A stretch of DNA of 64,000 nt from Dongia_B sp964406155 (GCA_964406155.1 CAYOQR010000022.1:1-64000); one strand, 5' to 3'; counted from the stretch's first letter, positions 24,473 through 33,534 are shown. Notes: generated by a model from the letters alone, not told the origin. Numbers and translations: made by a program.

Positions 24473-25570
24473 GTGCCGACATATCTCAAGATCGACAAGG
24501 TCAGCAAAAACTTTGGCGCCTTCCGCGCCTTGGATAATATCTCGCTCGATATCGATACGGGCGAGTTCGTCTGTTTCCTGGGGCCCTCCGGCTGCGGCAA
24601 GACCACCTTGCTGCGGGCCATTGCCGGCCTGGCGCCGCAAAGTTCCGGCCGCATCCTGCAGGATGGCATCGACATTTCGCCGCTCGACCCGTCGCAGCGC
24701 GATTTCGGTATCGTCTTTCAATCCTACGCACTTTTTCCCAATCTGACGGTCGCGCAGAACATCGACTTCGGCTTGCGGAATATCGGCAAGCGCGGCGCCG
24801 AAGCGCGCCAGCGTGTCGATTACCTGCTGAACCTCGTCGGCATCACCGAGCATGCAACGAAATACCCGGCGCAACTCTCCGGCGGCCAGCAGCAGCGCGT
24901 GGCCCTCGCCCGCGCCTTGGCCATCGAACCGGGCCTGCTGCTGCTCGACGAGCCGCTCTCGGCGCTCGATGCGCAGGTGCGGATCAATCTGCGCAATGAG
25001 CTGCGCGCCTTGCAGCGCAAGGTCGGCGTCACCACGATCATGGTCACCCATGACCAGGAGGAAGCCCTGGCGATCGCCGACCGGATCGTCGTCATGAATG
25101 CTGGCCGGATCGAACAATACGGCACGCCGCGCGAGATCTACCGCCATCCGGCGACGCCCTTCGTCGCCCGTTTCGTCGGCGACATGAATTTCCTCAATGG
25201 CACCGTCTGCGGTGCGGACGAGGTGAGCGTCGGCGCGCATCGGCTGACATGCGCCACCGGCGGCCGCAGACATGGCGAGGATGTCACCCTCTGCATCCGG
25301 CCGGAGGATATCGCCCTGCGCTCGGGCGACACGGCCAGCGGCAATTTGCTGCAGGGCGTCATCGAGCAGATGGATTTCCTGGGCGCCTTCTCCAATATCC
25401 GCCTCACGGCACGAGGCGAGGACAGGCTGGCGCTCACGGTCAATGCCTCAGCTAATGCCACCCATGACCTGAAACTTGAATCCGGGCGGGAATTGCGCGT
25501 GCATCTGCCACCCGAGCGCTTGCGTGTCTTCGACCGGATGGCCCAGGCGAAGGCCGCCATCCATGGCTGA
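24473..25570 (+). CDS. ABC transporter ATP-binding protein (PotA/FbpC type)
   Basis: A 365-residue ATPase with all motifs: Walker A GPSGCGKTTLLR, Q-loop VFQSYALFPNLT, signature LSGGQQQRVALARAL, Walker B LLLLDEPLSALDAQ and H-loop VTHDQEEAL, followed by a C-terminal TOBE-like domain from about residue 240. I choose the GTG at 24473 (VPTYLKIDKVSKNFGAF) because homologues start at the same place; the frame is open further upstream but overlaps the terminator hairpin. It overlaps the next gene by eight bases. It energises the importer and provides an in-window reference for the degenerate ATPase at 15449. Confidence 0.9.
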   Translation: MPTYLKIDKVSKNFGAFRALDNISLDIDTGEFVCFLGPSGCGKTTLLRAIAGLAPQSSGRILQDGIDISPLDPSQRDFGIVFQSYALFPNLTVAQNIDFGLRNIGKRGAEARQRVDYLLNLVGITEHATKYPAQLSGGQQQRVALARALAIEPGLLLLDEPLSALDAQVRINLRNELRALQRKVGVTTIMVTHDQEEALAIADRIVVMNAGRIEQYGTPREIYRHPATPFVARFVGDMNFLNGTVCGADEVSVGAHRLTCATGGRRHGEDVTLCIRPEDIALRSGDTASGNLLQGVIEQMDFLGAFSNIRLTARGEDRLALTVNASANATHDLKLESGRELRVHLPPERLRVFDRMAQAKAAIHG

Positions 25571-27305
25571 CACGCAAATCCTGCGGGCGAGCAGGCAGGA
25601 TGGGAACAGACAGGCCGGAAACAGACAGGGGCGAAAGAAGGCCGGCGCCTGGCTCAGCGATGCCCTGATCATGCGCCTCGGCCTGTCCGCCATCGTTCTC
25701 TATCTGCTGGTGACCTTGGCCCTGCCGCTTTATGCGCTGCTCTCGAAAAGCGTGCGGGACAAGGACGGCGCCTTCATCGGTCTGGCGAATTTCGACCGTT
25801 TCTTCAGCGAGCCCGGCCTCACCCTCGTCATCGGCAACAGCTTCTTCATCGCCGTCGTCTCGACCGTCATCACGGTGGTCCTGGCCTTCGTCTTCGCCTA
25901 TGGCCTGCACCGCACCCTGATGCCGTTGAAGGGGACCTTGCGGGTCATCATGATGTTGCCATTGCTGGCACCGTCCCAGATGCCCGGCATCGCTTTGGTC
26001 TATCTCTTCGGCAAGAAGGGCATCTTCAAGGCGGTTCTGGGCGATCACAGCATTTACGGCTCCATCGGCATCGTCCTAGGCGAGGTGTTGTTCTCCCTGC
26101 CCCATGCGATCCTCATCATCGGCACGGCGCTCGCCGTCGCCGACCAGCGGCTCTATGAATCGGCCAAGGTTCTGCGGGCCGGCCGCTGCCGGACCTTCCT
26201 GACCGTGACCCTGCCGGGTGCGCGTTACGGCCTCATCAGTGCGGTCTTCGCCATCTTCACCCTGGTCTTCACCGATTTCGGCGTGCCGAGCGTCATCGGC
26301 GGTTCCTATCCGGTCCTGGCGACCGAGGTCTATAAGCAGATCGTCGGCCGCTTCGACTTTGAGATGGGCGCCGTCGTCGGCATCTGCCTGCTGTTCCCCG
26401 CCGTCATTTCCTTCATGGCGGATCAATTGGTGCGGCGCCGGGCGGGCGAAATGGCCAATGCCTCGGCCGTTCCCCTGGAAATCGGCCGCGACCGGCTGCG
26501 GGACGGTATCTTTCTGACCTGCGGCCTCATGATTGCCAGCGGCATCGTCGCCATCTTCGTGATGGCGATCCTGGGATCGGTCTTCACCCTCTGGCCCTAT
26601 AATCTGGCACTGACGCTGAAGCATTACGATTTCCAGGGTGTCGACGGTACGGGCTGGAGCGTCTATTTCAACAGCCTGCGGCTCGCCTTCATGACCGCCA
26701 CGATCGGCGTCGTCATCGTGTTCCTGGGCGCCTATTTCGCCGAACGGATCAAGGGAGCCAACGTGCTGCGTGCATTGACGCAGTTCCTCTGCACCTTGCC
26801 GCTGGCGGTGCCGGGCATGGTTCTCGGCCTTGCTTATATCTTCTTCTTCAACAATCCGAACAATCCGCTGAACGGCATCTACGGGACGACGGCGATCCTG
26901 CTCATCAGCGTTATCACGCATTTCTACACCGTGCCGCATCTCACCATGGTGACGGCGCTGAAGCAGGTCGCGCCGGAATTCGAGGCCGTCGGCCAATCGC
27001 TGAAAGCGCGGTTTCATGTGGTGCTGTGGCGTGTGACCCTGCCGATCTGCCTGCCGGTCATCCTCAATGTCTGGGTCTATCTGTTCGTCAACGCCATGAC
27101 CACCGTTTCGGCGGTGATCTTCCTCTACACGGCCGAGACATCAGTCTCCGCCGTGGCGATCGTGCACTGGGTCAATCAGGGCAAGGTGCAATCCGCCGCC
27201 GCTCTCAGCGTCATGGTCTTCGCCACCTCGGCGCTGGTCTGGGCGCTGCAATTCATCCTGACGCGCGGCCTTGTGCGGCGCAACCGAGCTTGGAGTAGTC
27301 GATGA
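25563..27305 (+). CDS. Fused ABC transporter permease (two permease domains)
   Basis: A 580-residue membrane protein with two tandem permease domains, each with about six membrane segments. The EAA-type loops are YESAKVLRAGRCRTFLTVTLPGA near residue 205 and FEAVGQSLKARFHVVLWRVTLPI near residue 485 (fragments given). It forms the transmembrane pathway of the importer with the preceding ATPase. The start ATG at 25563 lies inside the end of the ATPase gene and the stop overlaps the next gene, which indicates translational coupling. Confidence 0.88.
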   Translation: MADTQILRASRQDGNRQAGNRQGRKKAGAWLSDALIMRLGLSAIVLYLLVTLALPLYALLSKSVRDKDGAFIGLANFDRFFSEPGLTLVIGNSFFIAVVSTVITVVLAFVFAYGLHRTLMPLKGTLRVIMMLPLLAPSQMPGIALVYLFGKKGIFKAVLGDHSIYGSIGIVLGEVLFSLPHAILIIGTALAVADQRLYESAKVLRAGRCRTFLTVTLPGARYGLISAVFAIFTLVFTDFGVPSVIGGSYPVLATEVYKQIVGRFDFEMGAVVGICLLFPAVISFMADQLVRRRAGEMANASAVPLEIGRDRLRDGIFLTCGLMIASGIVAIFVMAILGSVFTLWPYNLALTLKHYDFQGVDGTGWSVYFNSLRLAFMTATIGVVIVFLGAYFAERIKGANVLRALTQFLCTLPLAVPGMVLGLAYIFFFNNPNNPLNGIYGTTAILLISVITHFYTVPHLTMVTALKQVAPEFEAVGQSLKARFHVVLWRVTLPICLPVILNVWVYLFVNAMTTVSAVIFLYTAETSVSAVAIVHWVNQGKVQSAAALSVMVFATSALVWALQFILTRGLVRRNRAWSSR

Positions 27306-28117
27306 CAGTGAACACCATATCTGATCATGCCATCTCGGACGAGTTTCTGCCCTACGCCAATATGCTGGCGGATGTCGCGGGTGATATCGCTCGGCGGAAC
27401 TTCCGAGGCCCGGTGATGCGGGAAACCAAGGCGGACCAATCGCCGGTTACCGACATCGACCGCGCCATCGAACGTCGCCTGATCGACTTGATCGGCGAGA
27501 CTTTTCCGACGCATGGCGTTTTCGGCGAGGAATTCCCGCCGGTTCGCGCCGATGCCGATTATGTGTGGGTGATCGATCCCATCGACGGGACAAAATCCTT
27601 CATCAACGGCATTCCCATGTTCGGCGTCCTGATCGCCCTGCTGCATCAAGGCGTGCCATGCCTCGGCATCATCGACCATCCGATCGTCGGCGACCGCTGG
27701 GTGGGCGCTCGCGGTCATCCGACATTGCATAACGGCAAGGCCGTGACCGTGCGTGCCTGCGCCAGTGTAAGCGAGGCCAGCGTGCAGACCAGCTCGCCCG
27801 AATATTTTCGCGGCCGGGACCAGGAGGCCTTGGAGCGCATGGTCGACGACAGTCGGGAAATGCTCTATGGCACCGAATGCATGTCCTATGGATTGTTGGC
27901 CAGCGGCTTCGCCGATATCGTGATCCAGGCCGGCATGGACCCCTTCGACTATCTCGCCGCCGTGCCCGTCGTCGAAGGCGCCGGCGGGCGGATCACCGAT
28001 TGGCAGGGGAACCCTTTGAGCCTGCAGTCCGGCGACAAGGTTCTGGCCTGCGGCGACCCGGCCTTGCACGCGACATTGCTGAAGACCGTACACGGCTATC
28101 AATCGACGGCGATGTGA
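27302..28117 (+). CDS. Inositol-monophosphatase family phosphatase (HisN-like)
   Basis: A 271-residue Mg2+-dependent, Li+-sensitive-type phosphatase. The metal ligands are visible: GEEFPP near residue 80, DPIDGTKSFINGIPMFG near 98, and MDPFDYLAAVPVVEGAGGRI near 218. The family includes inositol monophosphatase, histidinol-phosphate phosphatase and other phosphomonoesterases. It starts in an ATGA overlap with the permease, so it belongs to the ABC operon. This suggests that the imported compound, or a product of it, is a phosphate ester to be dephosphorylated in the cytoplasm (inference). Confidence 0.85.
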   Translation: MTVNTISDHAISDEFLPYANMLADVAGDIARRNFRGPVMRETKADQSPVTDIDRAIERRLIDLIGETFPTHGVFGEEFPPVRADADYVWVIDPIDGTKSFINGIPMFGVLIALLHQGVPCLGIIDHPIVGDRWVGARGHPTLHNGKAVTVRACASVSEASVQTSSPEYFRGRDQEALERMVDDSREMLYGTECMSYGLLASGFADIVIQAGMDPFDYLAAVPVVEGAGGRITDWQGNPLSLQSGDKVLACGDPALHATLLKTVHGYQSTAM

Positions 28118-28182
28118 TCGGCGATGCCAGTATCGCATGAGCGATGAGGCGGGGGCCGGATCATCGGATCCGTTCCTATTGG

Positions 28183-28450
28183 ATTGCCCTCTCCCCGCCC
28201 TTCCGCAGGGCTGTCCGGTTAAAATGGGGAGCGACTTGAGGAAGGGCTCGCTCGAGTATTAGACGTCTTTGACTGCAAGAGAGACTTCAAACGTGGCCAT
28301 CTCGTGTGATGCCGCCACTCCCTCCCCTCCAACCCTCTCTCCGCAAGCGGGGCGAGGGAGCTCAAGGGCTGATACTACTCGATCAATTCTCGTGAGAGGC
28401 GATGGAATCTCCCTCGCCCCACGAAAGTGGGGAGAAGGTGGGCGGCAATG
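28183..28450. repeat. Intergenic CTCTCCCC-family repeats
   Basis: In the 422-bp gap between the phosphatase gene and the convergent binding-protein gene lie several diverged palindromes of the CTCTCCCCGC / GGGGAGAGG family (about 28183-28255, 28315-28360 and 28405-28445). No gene is seen. Confidence 0.7.
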
Positions 28451-28494
28451 CCGGACGAGGTCGTTGAAACCAGCCCCTCTTCCGCGATAGTCAA

Positions 28495-28532
28495 GCTTAC
28501 AGGTTGAGGCAACCCTGCCTCAACCTGTAAGC
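28495..28532 (-). terminator. Strong hairpin downstream of the amino-acid binding-protein gene
   Basis: A perfect 17-bp stem: GCTTACAGGTTGAGGCA at 28495-28511 and its complement at 28516-28532, with a four-base loop. It begins eight bases after the stop codon of the minus-strand gene at 28540. There is no T-run, so it may be a factor-assisted terminator, a 3' stabiliser or a two-way barrier between convergent genes. Confidence 0.7.
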
Positions 28533-28539
28533 ATCACCC

Positions 28540-29373
28540 TCACTTCCCGTAGATGTCGAAGTCGAAATACTTGTCGTTGATCGTCTTGTAGCTGCCATCG
28601 GCACGCATGGCGAGGATGGCCTTGTTGATCGTCTCCTTCAGCGCATCATTGCCCTTGCGCAGCGCGATCCCCTCGCCTTTCGACCCCATCGCCTCTTCCG
28701 TATAGATCTTGCCGACCCGCTCGAAGCCATCGTCGCCCGTGACGTCGCTGCCGGATTTCATCAGCCCGGCGCTCAGCAGCACGTAGTCGTCGAAGCGGCC
28801 ATCCAGGCGGTGGCTTTGGATGTCGAGATCGGCGCTCTGCGGGTTGTCATAGACGACGATCTCCGCCTTCGGCCATTTCGCGCGGACCCAGGCCTCATAG
28901 GCCGTGGAGCGCTGGACACCGATCTTCTTACCGGTCAGGCTGTCCGTGTCGGGATAGCCGTCGGCTCCCACCTTGATATGCGACGACTTCCAGGCGACCA
29001 GGGCCGTCGGCGCCTGGTAATAGGGGATCGTGAAGTCGATCTTCTCCTCCCGCTCCGGCAGGATACCCATGGAGGAAATGATGACGTCGTATTTCCGGGC
29101 GAGCAGGCCGGGAATCATGCCGTCCCAATCCTGCTTCACGAAGCGGCATTCGGCTTCGATCTTGTGACAGATCTCCTTGGCCATATCCATGTCGAAACCT
29201 TGCAGCGATCCGTCGGGACCGACCTCGTTATACGGCGGATAGGCGCCTTCGATGGCAACGGTCAGCTTCGTCTGGTCCGCGAATGAGGGCGAGACGTTCA
29301 TCGCGGCCAGCGCGGCGGCAAGGCCAGCGGCAAACCCCCATGACTTAAGACGATGTGACTTGAGACGGCTCAT
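28540..29373 (-). CDS. Polar amino-acid ABC transporter substrate-binding protein
   Basis: A 277-residue periplasmic protein of the type-3 binding family (arginine/lysine/ornithine or opine type). A signal peptide spans residues 1-32 (LKSWGFAAGLAAALAAMNVS, then PSFADQ). The mature protein begins TKLTVAIEGAYPPYNEVGPD and contains GFDMDMAKEIC and DGMIPGLLARKYDVIISSM, the usual ligand-binding segments. Start 29373 follows GGAGG; an upstream ATG at 29472 has no such site. No permease or ATPase gene is adjacent, so it is an orphan binding protein. It is divergent from a TetR regulator. Confidence 0.87.
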   Translation of the reverse strand: MSRLKSHRLKSWGFAAGLAAALAAMNVSPSFADQTKLTVAIEGAYPPYNEVGPDGSLQGFDMDMAKEICHKIEAECRFVKQDWDGMIPGLLARKYDVIISSMGILPEREEKIDFTIPYYQAPTALVAWKSSHIKVGADGYPDTDSLTGKKIGVQRSTAYEAWVRAKWPKAEIVVYDNPQSADLDIQSHRLDGRFDDYVLLSAGLMKSGSDVTGDDGFERVGKIYTEEAMGSKGEGIALRKGNDALKETINKAILAMRADGSYKTINDKYFDFDIYGK

Positions 29374-29751
29374 TTGTCCTCCGATATCTCTCAGAAAATT
29401 GTCGCGTTGCCGGCGCGGCACGCCGGGCCGATGGCCGCACATGCTTCGCCGTAGATAAATTTCTTGTCGCAAATCCCCCCGGATCTCTTTGCCCCGCGGA
29501 TCCTATCCCCGCCTCACCTTTCCCCTCATGAGGCATCCACCTTGTTGCTCGCCATTAGTAACTGACAATTTAGTAACGCTGTCAACAATCCATCGTGTTA
29601 CATTTTCACGCGCGATGAATCCGGATATATTTCTTATATCGTTGCATGATCTTGCATAAATCGCTGTTTTCATACTAAACATATATTTAGTAATTCAACC
29701 TACCCTCAGGAAGCGGCGAACCGAAGCCGCCATGATCGAAGGGCGTTCCGC
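29374..29751. promoter_or_regulatory. Divergent promoter region with three TTAGTAA boxes
   Basis: This 378-bp AT-rich region contains TTAGTAAC at 29555-29562 and 29570-29577 (direct, 15 bp apart) and a dyad TACTAAA (29673-29679) / TTTAGTA (29686-29692) that includes a third TTAGTAA. Such sites between a regulator and its target are good candidates for binding of the TetR protein encoded to the right. Confidence 0.5.
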
Positions 29752-30525
29752 ATGGCGGCACAGAGACCCCGGACGAAACAGAAACCTCGACGAAAATCTC
29801 CGGCAAAAACGAAGCCGGCACAACGAGGCGGCAGGAAAACCGGCATCGCCTCGGAGCCCGGCGCTGCGACCGGCGGCAAGACGGGAGTCAAGGTCACGGC
29901 GAAAACCCGCAGCCGCAAGAACCCGCTCGACCGCAAGCAGGAGCTGATCCAGGCGACCATCGATGTCCTCGCCGCCAAGGGCTATGCCGCCTTCACCCTG
30001 GCCGAGGTCGCGGCAATAGCCGGCGTCTCCACGGCCCTCATCATCGTCCATTTCAAGAGCAAGGAGCGCCTGCTCCTCGACGTGCTGCGGACCATGGGGC
30101 AGGATTATTTCGGCGCGCTCCATGCCAGCCAGATCGGCAAGGGCGAGCGCCCGGTGGATCTGCTCTGGCATCTGGTCCAGGCCGAATTCGACATGAGCTT
30201 CTTCACCCCGCGTTATCTTGCCGCCTGGAAGACCTTCTGGGCCGAGACCAACGGCCGCAAGCAGCATGCCCAAATCTTCGGCGCCCAAAGCCGCCATTTC
30301 CTCAACCTGACCACGGATCTGTGCCGGCGCATCATCGCGGATGGCGGCTATGAGGACCATGATCCCCAGATCGTCGCCCGGCTGATCGATTCCTCCCTGA
30401 GCGGCCTGTGGAACGACCTCACGGTGACGGGCACCCCGGTCACGGTCCAGGAAGCCCGCCGCATCGCCACGGGCCAGCTCGCCTTGTTCTTCCCCCGGCA
30501 TTTCACAAGCCAGGGCCCCCGCTGA
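29752..30525 (+). CDS. TetR-family transcriptional regulator with basic N-terminal extension
   Basis: A 257-residue regulator related to BetI-like TetR proteins. The DNA-binding helix-turn-helix spans about residues 60-110 (KQELIQATIDVLAAKGYAAF, EVAAIAGVSTALIIVHFKSK). The C-terminal domain (FFTPRYLAAWKTFWAETNGR onward) resembles the BetI ligand domain. The first 55 residues are an unusual Lys/Arg/Pro-rich tail (RPRTKQKPRRKSPAKTKPAQ), similar in composition to the H1-like protein encoded next to it. The ATG at 29752 is the first of the frame; a start near residue 60 is possible but has no clear signal. Confidence 0.82.
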   Translation: MAAQRPRTKQKPRRKSPAKTKPAQRGGRKTGIASEPGAATGGKTGVKVTAKTRSRKNPLDRKQELIQATIDVLAAKGYAAFTLAEVAAIAGVSTALIIVHFKSKERLLLDVLRTMGQDYFGALHASQIGKGERPVDLLWHLVQAEFDMSFFTPRYLAAWKTFWAETNGRKQHAQIFGAQSRHFLNLTTDLCRRIIADGGYEDHDPQIVARLIDSSLSGLWNDLTVTGTPVTVQEARRIATGQLALFFPRHFTSQGPR

Positions 30526-30613
30526 TGCCGATGGCGCCGCGCTCCTCCCTGTCACCGGAGCGCCCCCACACCCCTGGGCACTGGCGCAGGGAAAGCGCAT
30601 CAGAAAGGACTCA

Positions 30614-30646
30614 TGAAAAAAGGGCCCGACCGATGGCCGGGCCCCT
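30614..30646 (-). terminator. Intrinsic terminator of the histone-H1-like gene
   Basis: On the minus strand a GGGCCCG/CGGGCCC stem (30638-30644 with 30622-30628) is followed by six T residues (30616-30621 read as A on the plus strand). It lies about 70 bp beyond the stop codon at 30714. Confidence 0.8.
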
Positions 30647-30713
30647 CTCTCCTCTAAAGCCCCTGGCGCTCAGCGTAAAAGCCGTTGGCGCCTCAGGCAA
30701 AAACCACTGGCGC

Positions 30714-31136
30714 TCAGCGCGTCTTGCGCTTCGCCGCCTTCTTCGCAGTTTTCTTCTTGGCCGCTTTCTTGGCCGTCTTCTTCACTGCCTTCTTGGCGGC
30801 TTTCTTCGCGGTTTTCTTTTTGGCGGCGGGGCGCTTCGCAGCCTTCTTCGCCGCTTTCTTGGCTGATTTCTTCTTGGCCGCGGGCTTCTTCGCTGCCTTC
30901 TTCGCTGCCTTCTTGGCGGCTTTCTTCGCGGCCGGCTTCTTGGCTGCCTTCTTTGCCGATTTCTTCTTCGCGGCTTTCTTCGACGCCTTCTTGCGGGCCG
31001 GCGCCTTGGAGGCCGCCGGAACCGCCGGCATCGGCGTGGCCGGAGCCGCCGCTTCGGCCGCCGGCGCAGCCGACATGGCGGCCGGTGCCGCAACCGGAGT
31101 CGTGGTGTCGTTCGGATTGTCAGGTGCTGAAGTCAT
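30714..31136 (-). CDS. Histone H1-like Lys/Ala-rich DNA-binding protein
   Basis: A 140-residue protein. The first 45 residues are Ala/Pro-rich; the rest consists of repeated KKAAKKxxAKKAAKKPAAKK units of the AlgP/HctB/H1-like type, which bind DNA non-specifically and compact or bend it. The start at 31136 follows AAGGGG; an in-frame upstream ATG at 31181 lacks a site. An intrinsic terminator follows. Repeat number is likely to vary among strains because the DNA is highly repetitive. It probably acts in the nucleoid, perhaps affecting expression of nearby genes. Confidence 0.85.
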   Translation of the reverse strand: MTSAPDNPNDTTTPVAAPAAMSAAPAAEAAAPATPMPAVPAASKAPARKKASKKAAKKKSAKKAAKKPAAKKAAKKAAKKAAKKPAAKKKSAKKAAKKAAKRPAAKKKTAKKAAKKAVKKTAKKAAKKKTAKKAAKRKTR

Positions 31137-31668
31137 GATTCCCCTTCTCCCAGGAAAGTCTGAAGCAGTGGTTTGATTCACTTGGCGCCGGGCTTGGGCC
31201 GGCGTCCATCTGCCGTCATGCCGATCGGAAGCCTCGCTTCCATCATCCGCTTACCGCAGTGATTGCCGGCAGGTCTCTGTCCCGTCTTGGGACAGTTCAG
31301 AGTCCCTATCCCATCCAGGCTCTCCCACAGCGGACGGAACGGTGCCCTGCGACTCTGCCGCGCATCGGCCGAAGGCATTCTGCCATATTCCGTGCAACTT
31401 GTCGCAGCGAGTTATTGGCGGCGCCTCATCCCGTCCAACACCGCCCGAGAGCCGTCCCGCCGCCTGCCTGTTTTCGGGTGCCCGCTTTCGGGTGCCCGGC
31501 CTCATCCAAGCGGCCGCGATTGGCAGGTAAAAGCCCGGCGATCTGCCCGCCGCCTAGCCGCTTGCGCGGCATGCATGGCCCTTCGGCTTGCCTCGCTGGC
31601 GAGGCTGGGTTAGCAAGAAGCATCCACGCGTCCAGCCCCTCTCGTCCAACCAAGGAAAGCAGACAGTC
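31137..31668. other. Intergenic region, no gene recognised
   Basis: A 532-bp stretch between the divergent H1-like and ThDP-enzyme genes. It has a short direct repeat of TTTCGGGTGCCCG near 31470-31501 and otherwise no recognisable feature. Promoters of both genes should lie here; no clear boxes are visible. AAGGAAA precedes the start at 31669. Confidence 0.4.
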
Positions 31669-33372
31669 ATGAGCACCAGCGGCACTCCCCGGCCCAATAA
31701 CCTGCGTACCGGCGGCCAGGTCCTGATCGACCAACTGGCGATCCATGGTGTGGACATGGCCTTCTGCGTGCCGGGCGAGAGCTATCTGGCGGCCCTCGAC
31801 GCCTTCTACGACAAGCGCGACCAGATCCAGCTCGTGGTCTGCCGCCAGGAAGGCGGCGCCGCCTATATGGCCGAGGCCTATGGCAAGCTGACCGGCAAGC
31901 CCGGCATCTGCTTCGTCACCCGCGGCCCCGGCGCCACCAATGCCTCGGTCGGCGTGCATACGGCCTTCCAGGATTCGACGCCCATGATCCTCTTCATCGG
32001 CCAGGTCGCCCGCGACCAGGCCGAGCGCGAGGCCTTCCAGGAGATCGACTTCCGCCGCATGTACGGCCAGATGGCGAAATGGGTGGCGCAGATCGAGGAT
32101 GCGTCGCGCATCCCCGAATATGTCAGCCAGGCCTTCCATCGTGCCGTCAACGGCCGCCCCGGCCCCGTGGTCCTGGCTTTGCCCGAAGACATGCTGACCG
32201 ACCAGGTGGCGACCATCGATGCCGGCCCCTATCGCATCTCGCGCGGCGCCCCCAGTGCCGAGCAGATGAGCGATCTGCGCGAGCGTCTCGCCAAGGCCAA
32301 GCGGCCGCTGATGATCATCGGCGGCGGCGGCTGGGATCAGGCGGCGGTGCAGGATATCCGCGCCTTCGCCGAGGTCGCCAACCTGCCGGTCGGCTGCTCC
32401 TTCCGCTGCCAGGATCTCTACGACAACACCCTACCGAATTATGTCGGCGATGTCGGCATCGGCATCAATCCGAAGCTCGCCGAGCGGGTGAAGACCACCG
32501 ACCTCCTGCTGGTGGTCGGCCCGCGCCTCGGCGAGATGACGACCTCCGGCTATACGCTGCTGGACATCCCCATGCCGCATCAGCCGCTGGTCCATGTCCA
32601 TGCCGATCCGGAGGAACTGGGCCGGGTCTACCAGGCCGCCTTGCCGATCAACAGCGGCATGCAGGCCTTCGCCCATATGGCGAAGCAGATGGGCCCGATC
32701 GACCACAAGGCCTGGGACGACTGGACCGCCAGCGCCCGCGCCGATTATCTCGAGAACATGAAGCATGTCGCGGTGCCGGGCGCGGTGCAGATGGGCGATA
32801 TCATGGAATGGCTGCGCGGCCATCTGCCCGCCGATACCATCATCACCAACGGCGCCGGCAATTACGCCACCTGGGCGCATCGCTTCTACCAGTATCGCAC
32901 CTTCCGCAGCCAGCTCGCCCCGACCAACGGCTCGATGGGCTATGGCGTGCCGGCCGCCGTCGCCGCGAAGCTGGCCGCGCCGAAGCGCACCGTCGTTTCC
33001 TTCAACGGCGACGGCTGCTTCATGATGAACGGCCAGGAGCTGGCGACCGCCGTGCAATACGGGGCCGACGTCATCTTCCTCGTCATTAATAACGGCATGT
33101 ACGGCACCATCCGCATGCATCAGGAAAAGACCTATCCGGCCCGCATCTCCGGCACCGAACTGCACAATCCGGATTTCGCCGCCCTCGCCCGCGCCTATGG
33201 TGCCCATGGCGAGACGGTGGAAAAGACCGAGGATTTCGCCGCCGCCTTCCAGCGCGCCCAAGCCGCCGGCAAGCCGGCCTTGATCGAAGTCCGCATCGAC
33301 CCCAACGCCATCACCCCGCGCGTGACGCTCATGCAGATGCGCGAAGCGGCATTGAAGGCGCAGGGGAAGTGA
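31669..33372 (+). CDS. Thiamine-diphosphate enzyme, acetolactate-synthase-like
   Basis: A 567-residue ThDP-dependent enzyme with the three-domain acetohydroxyacid synthase/benzoylformate decarboxylase plan. The pyrimidine-binding domain has the catalytic Glu in CRQEGGAAYMAEAYGKLTGK; the pyrophosphate domain has the metal motif GDGCFMMNGQELATA followed by VINNGMYGTIR. It probably condenses or decarboxylates a 2-keto acid in the cytoplasm. It lacks a small regulatory subunit gene nearby, so it is more likely a catabolic enzyme than the biosynthetic IlvB. Start at 31669 (MSTSGTPRPNNLRTGGQ) follows AAGGAAA; the frame continues upstream without a signal. Confidence 0.85.
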   Translation: MSTSGTPRPNNLRTGGQVLIDQLAIHGVDMAFCVPGESYLAALDAFYDKRDQIQLVVCRQEGGAAYMAEAYGKLTGKPGICFVTRGPGATNASVGVHTAFQDSTPMILFIGQVARDQAEREAFQEIDFRRMYGQMAKWVAQIEDASRIPEYVSQAFHRAVNGRPGPVVLALPEDMLTDQVATIDAGPYRISRGAPSAEQMSDLRERLAKAKRPLMIIGGGGWDQAAVQDIRAFAEVANLPVGCSFRCQDLYDNTLPNYVGDVGIGINPKLAERVKTTDLLLVVGPRLGEMTTSGYTLLDIPMPHQPLVHVHADPEELGRVYQAALPINSGMQAFAHMAKQMGPIDHKAWDDWTASARADYLENMKHVAVPGAVQMGDIMEWLRGHLPADTIITNGAGNYATWAHRFYQYRTFRSQLAPTNGSMGYGVPAAVAAKLAAPKRTVVSFNGDGCFMMNGQELATAVQYGADVIFLVINNGMYGTIRMHQEKTYPARISGTELHNPDFAALARAYGAHGETVEKTEDFAAAFQRAQAAGKPALIEVRIDPNAITPRVTLMQMREAALKAQGK

Positions 33373-33409
33373 ACGGGACTTTCCGTTGATCGGTCGCCCT
33401 GCATCCACT

Positions 33410-33495
33410 GACGCCCCCTCACCCCAACCCTCGCCCCGCCTCCGACGAATGTCGGCCTCCGCCGACGGGCGGGGAGAGGGTCGGGGTGAGGGGCA
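33410..33495. repeat. CTCTCCCC-family repeat with inserted 29-bp module
   Basis: A palindrome of the CCCTCACCCCAACCCTCGCC / GGGGAGAGGGTCGGGGTGAG family between the ThDP enzyme and the DUF1491 gene. Its centre is occupied by a copy of the 29-bp module (about 33440-33467). Confidence 0.8.
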
Positions 33496-33534
33496 TGCCG
33501 CCGCAAAATGCGCCCGAGTTCGCGGAGCTACGCC

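Noticed and set aside
30714..31000. Simple repeat DNA with no gene
   Set aside because: The TTCTTGGC-type repeats are the antisense of KKAAKK codons in one long frame with a good start, ribosome-binding site and terminator, so an H1-like gene is the better explanation.
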